From Chara braunii (Eukaryota; Streptophyta; Charophyceae; Charales; Characeae), in assembly GCA_003427395.1 (NCBI GenBank), contig BFEA01000166.1:563539-583803 (forward strand): DNA of 20,265 nt. The letters run 5' to 3'. Each line of letters starts with the position of its first letter. Positions within the stretch are counted from its first letter, which is position 1. The notes beneath the pieces were generated by a model, which worked only from the letters and a program-made list of their open reading frames with translations, was not told the origin of the DNA and made no database searches. The position numbers and the translations under genes were made by a program. This document shows, piece by piece, positions 16,586-20,265 of the stretch.

Positions 16586-17898
16586 TAAGGTTACCTGACC
16601 GAACGTTCGGGGTCCCGTTCGGGGGCTGAACACCTCCAGGTTCGGCCCCCGCCAAAAACAATTTTGGGGCCTAAAAATGAGTTTTTTTCTTTGAATTATT
16701 TTTTTTGAGTTCTCTATGATGTAGCCTACACGCCTATTAATTTTGAAGCCATTCTGCTAAGCCAAAAAAACATTACAAATCGTCAAAGATGGAGGTGTCA
16801 AAACACGCCCACTCACTATTTTGTTTTTTTGCACTTTTAACTTTTTGTTTTCACTTTATTTCGGGGCCTAAAAAACTTTATATTTTTTGAAAATATTTTA
16901 ATGAGTTATTGATTATGTAAAATACATATCTGATATCTGTGAATTTTCAGGGCATTTGTCGATGCCAAAAAATAATTAAAAATCGGCAAAGATGGCGGCG
17001 TCGAAAAGGTGCTGGCACACTCACTCATTTTAATTCTCTTTCTACTTTTTCGTATTTTGATCATAGTGTTTATTTTCCGTATTTGATTTTTAATTCAAAT
17101 TTGGTAAAGAATTTGGATGTAGTGCCCGGGGAAATGTTGTTTAGTTTATTTTTCTCTATAACATATGTTGTTTTCGAAATTTTTTAAAACCGGTGTTTTT
17201 TTTTTTTCTGGTCCACGTTCGGCCAGAACGGCCGAACGCCATCCGAAGGGGTCCTGTACGTTCGGGCGTTCGGTCCGTCCCGAACGCCCCCGGACTGGCC
17301 CCCGAACGTTCGGGCGTTCGGGGTCCCATTCGGGGGCCGAACACCTCCAGGTTCGGCCCCCGCCAAAAAACTTTTCGGGGCCTAAAAATAAGTTTTTTTT
17401 TCTGAATTTGTTTTTGTGATTTCTCTATGATGTAACCTACACGCCTATAAACTTTGAAGCCATTCTGCTATGCCAAAAAAACATTAAAAATCGTCAAAGA
17501 TGGGGGTGCCAAAACATGCTCGCCCACTTTTTTTTTTTTTTTTTTTTTTTTCACTTTATTTCAGGGCCTAAAAAAAATTGTTATTTTGTGAAAACATTTT
17601 AATGAGTTATTAATTATGTAAGCTACATATCTGTAAATTTTCAGGGCATTTGTCAATGCCGAAAAATAATTAAAAATCGGCAAAGAAAGCAGTGTCGAAA
17701 AGGTATTGGCACACTTACTCATTTTAATTCTCTTTTTATTTTTTCTTATTTTTATTATAGTGTTTATTTTCTGTATTTGATTTTGAATTTAAATTTGGTA
17801 AAGAATTTGGATGTAGTGCCTAGACAAATGTTGTTTAGTTTACTTTTCTCCATAACATATATTTTTTTCGGATTTTTTTGAAAACGGTGGCAACCCTG
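16586..17898. mobile_element. hAT-like non-autonomous element nested in the larger transposon
   Basis: The right end GGTGGCAACCCTG (17886-17898) reads CAGGGTTGCCACC in reverse, a common hAT terminus. The left end TAAGGTTACC (16586-16595) is its diverged partner. Both are bordered by (TA)n runs (16567-16584 and 17899-17912), compatible with an 8-bp TA-rich target duplication. The interior is two tandem units, 16605-17195 and 17316-17889, starting from CGAACGTTCGGG-type palindromes. No transposase; the frames at 17156-17419 arise from the CGTTCGG repeats. Confidence 0.6.
16605..17889 (+). repeat. Two tandem ~580-bp units, each with two diverged ~200-bp subunits
   Basis: Unit A (16605-17195) and unit B (17316-17889) share GAACACCTCCAGGTTCGGCC, the GGGGCCTAAAAA boxes, CCTACACGCCTAT, TTGGTAAAGAATTTGGATGT and the A/T-rich end. 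Within each unit the GGGCCTAAAAA box recurs (16666 and 16863; 17377 and 17564). Each box is followed by a related pattern: TATGTA, TACA, GCCATTCTGC or GGCATTTGTC, GCCAAAAAA, AAAATCGKCAAAGA. A fifth copy fragment is at 6454-6548. Confidence 0.75.
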
Positions 17899-17912
17899 TA
17901 TATATATATATA

Positions 17913-18257
17913 TCACAGTGTTGCGCATGCCCTAGAGACCCCCAACAAAAAGTTTCAGATTTTTCGGAGCATTTGGTGATAGGGTGGTATTTAGGATGGG
18001 GGGGGGGGGGGGTACAATGGGTTTTGGTGGGGATTAGAATTCTCGAAGATTTTTATTATTTATTCTACTGGCCCAAATGATCCAAAAATTTGGTGGGATA
18101 CACCTAATGCACGGTGAAAGCCACATGATTTTTTTCAACTTTTTTTTTTTTTTTTTTTTTTGTGCTAGATCGGACATGCCCTGTCAGGTCCGACGTTCGA
18201 CCAGACGTCCGGTCGGACATCCCGGACAATTAGGGGGGTCCCGGACGTCCGATCCAA
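17913..18257. other. Right part of the outer transposon; no gene
   Basis: Holds a run of 15 G (17998-18012), a run of T (about 18139-18160) and clustered GTCCGG/CCGGAC words near the right end. Nothing coding. Confidence 0.5.
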
Positions 18258-18272
18258 TAACCTAGGTTTATA

Positions 18273-18686
18273 CTCATCACGGACTGACAGTCCGAGGCGA
18301 TCTCCACCATTTTAGCGCAGAAAGGGAAGGACGACGGATAACACGTCATCGAGTACGCTTCGTGAACAGTACCGGACGAACGACGAAACGACTCGGCCCC
18401 TCAAGGCGAATGCTACGAGGTCGTCTGGGGAATCCAGTATTTTCACCCATACCTATACGGGCATAAGTTCCTCCTCGTTATGGATCATGAACACCTGTTG
18501 GCTCTCAAGAGGCTCACTAACTATACAGGGATGATTGGACGATGAGCTGTCCAGATACAGGAGTATGATTTTGACATCATGCATCCGAAGACGGAGAAGC
18601 ACGGAAATGCGGACAGGCTGACACGACTGCATCGGCCAATCAAGGTGGTTAAGGGAGAAGAGATCACTCCGTGGAAAGAGTCGTAG
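18273..18686 (+). pseudogene. Ty3/gypsy pol relic: RNase H domain, right part
   Basis: Resumes directly after the transposon in the phase of the left part. Recognisable pieces are LITD with a stop, HVIEYAS, QGECYEVVWGIQYFHPYLYG (the catalytic-Glu region), MDHEHLLAL and the closing NADRLTRL. Stops are TGA, TAA, TGA, TGA and a TAG at 18684-18686. Several are explained by C-to-T or G-to-A change, for example CGA or TGG to TGA. There is no frameshift across the domain. Confidence 0.85.
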
Positions 18687-18848
18687 CCGACCAAGGGACC
18701 GTCGTACGGAGAAGTGGCCATTCTCCCCAGAACCTCCGGAAGTGACACGTGACCTCATGGCGACGGGTGGAGAAGGTAATTTTGAGGCCCCCTTTCTCCC
18801 ATATCATCTTCTTCTTTTCTCTCCCTGCCTGACAAGTTCCATTATTTT

Positions 18849-19001
18849 TGTAAAGCAATATCGCGAGATTATTCGGTCCCTATGCGTTCTAATGGGGAAG
18901 GATATGTCGAGTGGGTAGACTATGAGCGGTGTGACTCTAGGGCCCACGGATCCTGCGTCCAATATAGAAACGCGGATAAATCTTGGTTATGTTCTTTGTG
19001 C
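18849..19001 (+). pseudogene. Degenerate PHD-type zinc finger between RNase H and integrase
   Basis: The same phase gives FCKA, then PMRSNGEGYVEWVDYERC, then SWLCSLC. The spacing fits a PHD finger (C-x-C ... M-x-C-D-x-x-x-C-x-x-W-x-H-x-x-C ... W-x-C-x-x-C), with Ser, Tyr and Asp where metal ligands would be. The first Cys, the middle Cys and the final CxxC are kept. PHD fingers read histone tails, so in a retroelement one could guide integration. The match is by wording only. Confidence 0.5.
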
Positions 19002-19029
19002 CGTACCGACAAGATCCCAACGGAGGCTC

Positions 19030-19882
19030 GATGCCTCGAAGCCATGTCTGAAGGACTGGAAAAGACACGCAAATTTCGGGGTGTCGAGGTATGGACAAGC
19101 GTCGTTCTAATAGCTACGGTAGTCGGAAACTCCCTCCGAGAATTCACCAAGGAAGATCGAAGGCGGGGCTACGAGAGGGCACGAGATTACCGATGGAGCG
19201 ACATACGGTTAGAAAAACGAAAGATTTACGAGAGCAGAATTTGGATGCCAGTACCTCATCCGTTCATGCGGTACGACTGGGTTAAGTCAGCTCACGAGGA
19301 GACCGCCGTTCATTTTGTTATCACGATTACAGAGTCGGCTATTGACAATAACGAATAGTACTGGTTCAATATCAGGGATGATGTTAAGTTCATTGTCAAA
19401 AATTGTTCAGTCTGCGTGGCGATAAAGCGCTGATTCAGCCTCCCCGGTCCATTGTCCCAACGATAGTCGAGCGGTCATTCCAAAGAGTCAGTATGGACAC
19501 GACAGACATTATCGTCCCCCCTGTCCCAAAAAGCTGTGAGTATTCAGTCCTCCTTGTTTTTTTGGATCATTTCTCTAAATGGATAGAGGCGTATCCCTGT
19601 AAAATGCAACAGAGGGCGGAAATTGTGCAATATGTTAACCGTTTCCTCGGAATGCATCAGGATACCGAGGAAATCCTAATGGACACTGGGTGCGAATTCC
19701 GAGGGGAAGTTCTTAGGAGTCTGGTAACGCACGGTGTCTCCATTCGGAACACCGCCCTGCTATGTGACACCCACGGCCTAGGCCGCAGGCAATTCGACCG
19801 CCGCGGCCGCCAGGCCTACTTTGCGACCCGATATTTCGGATATTTTTTGGGGGGTCGAAAAATAAGTGAAAAAAATATATAA
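19030..19882 (+). pseudogene. Ty3/gypsy integrase relic (HHCC domain and catalytic core)
   Basis: RIWMPVPH is followed by AHEETAVHF (His-His), an in-frame TAG, YWFNIRDDV and NCSVCVAIK (Cys-Cys), the integrase zinc-binding domain at about 19230-19431. After a TGA and a frameshift the core follows in 19403-19882: SMDTTDI (first Asp), LVFLDHFSKWIEAYP and LMDTGCEFRG (second Asp). Exactly 35 residues after that Asp lies a Gln in GRRQFDR where the catalytic Glu is expected. The C-terminal domain is lost; the frame ends in A/T-rich sequence. Confidence 0.85.
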
Positions 19883-20201
19883 AAAAATAGGGTTATTGGG
19901 TTTTGAAAACCCTACAACCCCATATTTTTATTTTTTGAATTTGACTCTATTTAGGATTTATAAAAAAATAAAACGAAAATCAGTTTAAAAGAAAAAAGAA
20001 AAATAAATAAAAGAAAAACTGATTGTTTTTTTTTTTCTTTTTCTTTGCATGACTGATATGGAGTCAGAGTTCTCCTAACATTTTTTCCAAGGTAATTGCT
20101 TTTTTGTTTTCTTTTTCTTCTTTTTCTTCTTCTTCTTCTGTTTGATTGTTTGTTTGATTGATTGACTGATTGATTACCAAAAAAAATAAAAATTGAAGTG
20201 C

Positions 20202-20265
<64 letters not shown>
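19883..20265. repeat. A/T-rich DNA, (TTC)n, TTGA repeats and (GT)n
   Basis: A palindrome GGGTTTTGAAAACCC lies at about 19899-19913. A-rich (19960-20015) and T/C-rich (20101-20140) tracts and TTGATTGA-type repeats (20141-20175) follow. (GT)n runs from 20203 to the window end, so its true length is unknown. Confidence 0.9.

Larger units (their letters stand above)
16481..18272. mobile_element. DNA transposon inserted in gypsy RNase H, with 6-bp target duplication
   Basis: TTTATA occurs at 16481-16486 and again at 18267-18272. Just inside, CCTAGGTTA (16487-16495) and TAACCTAGG (18258-18266) are perfect inverted ends. The gypsy reading frame stops at the left duplication and resumes in the same phase after the right one, which confirms the borders. 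The subterminal zones are full of CCGGAC/GTCCGG words (16505-16555 and 18165-18255). No transposase is visible. A 6-bp duplication fits IS3EU- or Dada-like superfamilies, among others, so I leave it unassigned. Confidence 0.85.

Noticed and set aside
17156-17419. Overlapping Arg/Gly/Pro frames on both strands
   Set aside because: They follow from the CGTTCGG palindrome cluster and do not extend into any conserved domain.

Overview
This window is eukaryotic repeat-rich DNA. I found no intact host gene, rRNA, convincing tRNA or CRISPR array. It consists of decayed retrotransposons, nested DNA transposons, foldback elements, microsatellites ((GA)n, (GT)n), long homopolymers and two assembly artefacts. 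The host cannot be named. An N-terminal-endonuclease Penelope-like element (PLE) whose GIY-YIG domain lacks the usual paired cysteines resembles the Chlamys branch, known from green algae, spike mosses and slime molds. This hints at an algal, plant-lineage or protist host, but an invertebrate is not excluded.

Layout. 1-1108: short repeats, including a 399-bp element with inverted ends (631-1029). 1109-6326, minus strand: the most interesting object, a PLE with a gag-like N-terminal part (CCHC knuckle plus charged coiled coil), a SAP-like helix motif, a GIY-YIG endonuclease and a reverse transcriptase (RT). It is flanked by two direct repeats (1109-1688 and 5830-6326) that are typical PLE pseudo-LTRs. 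6349-6586: poly-T, a retroposon-like tail, an N, a fragment of a repeat found again at 17 kb, and a perfect Nextera mate-pair junction adaptor (6549-6586), so sequence left and right of it is not reliably contiguous. 6587-8760: A/C-rich non-coding DNA, tandem repeats and a LINE tail relic. 8764-9322: long foldback element. 9323-12700: mostly gene-less DNA with several hairpins and an inverted copy of the 8.3-kb repeat. 12706-13805: L1/Tx1-type LINE RT relic (+). 13964-14965: LINE ORF1-like relic with a CCHC knuckle on the opposite strand. 15661-15791: (GA)n. 15866-19880: Ty3/gypsy pol relic (RT, RNase H, degenerate PHD finger, integrase), split in RNase H by a 1780-bp DNA transposon (16487-18266, 6-bp target duplication) that itself carries a hAT-like element (16586-17898). 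19883-20265: A/T-rich DNA and microsatellites.

How the parts fit. The RT-bearing relics each show an Asp-to-Asn change at a catalytic RT position, and the PLE and gypsy carry many in-frame stops with few frameshifts. The two pseudo-LTR copies differ mainly by transitions, many at CpG. Together this suggests elements silenced by cytosine methylation and decaying by deamination.
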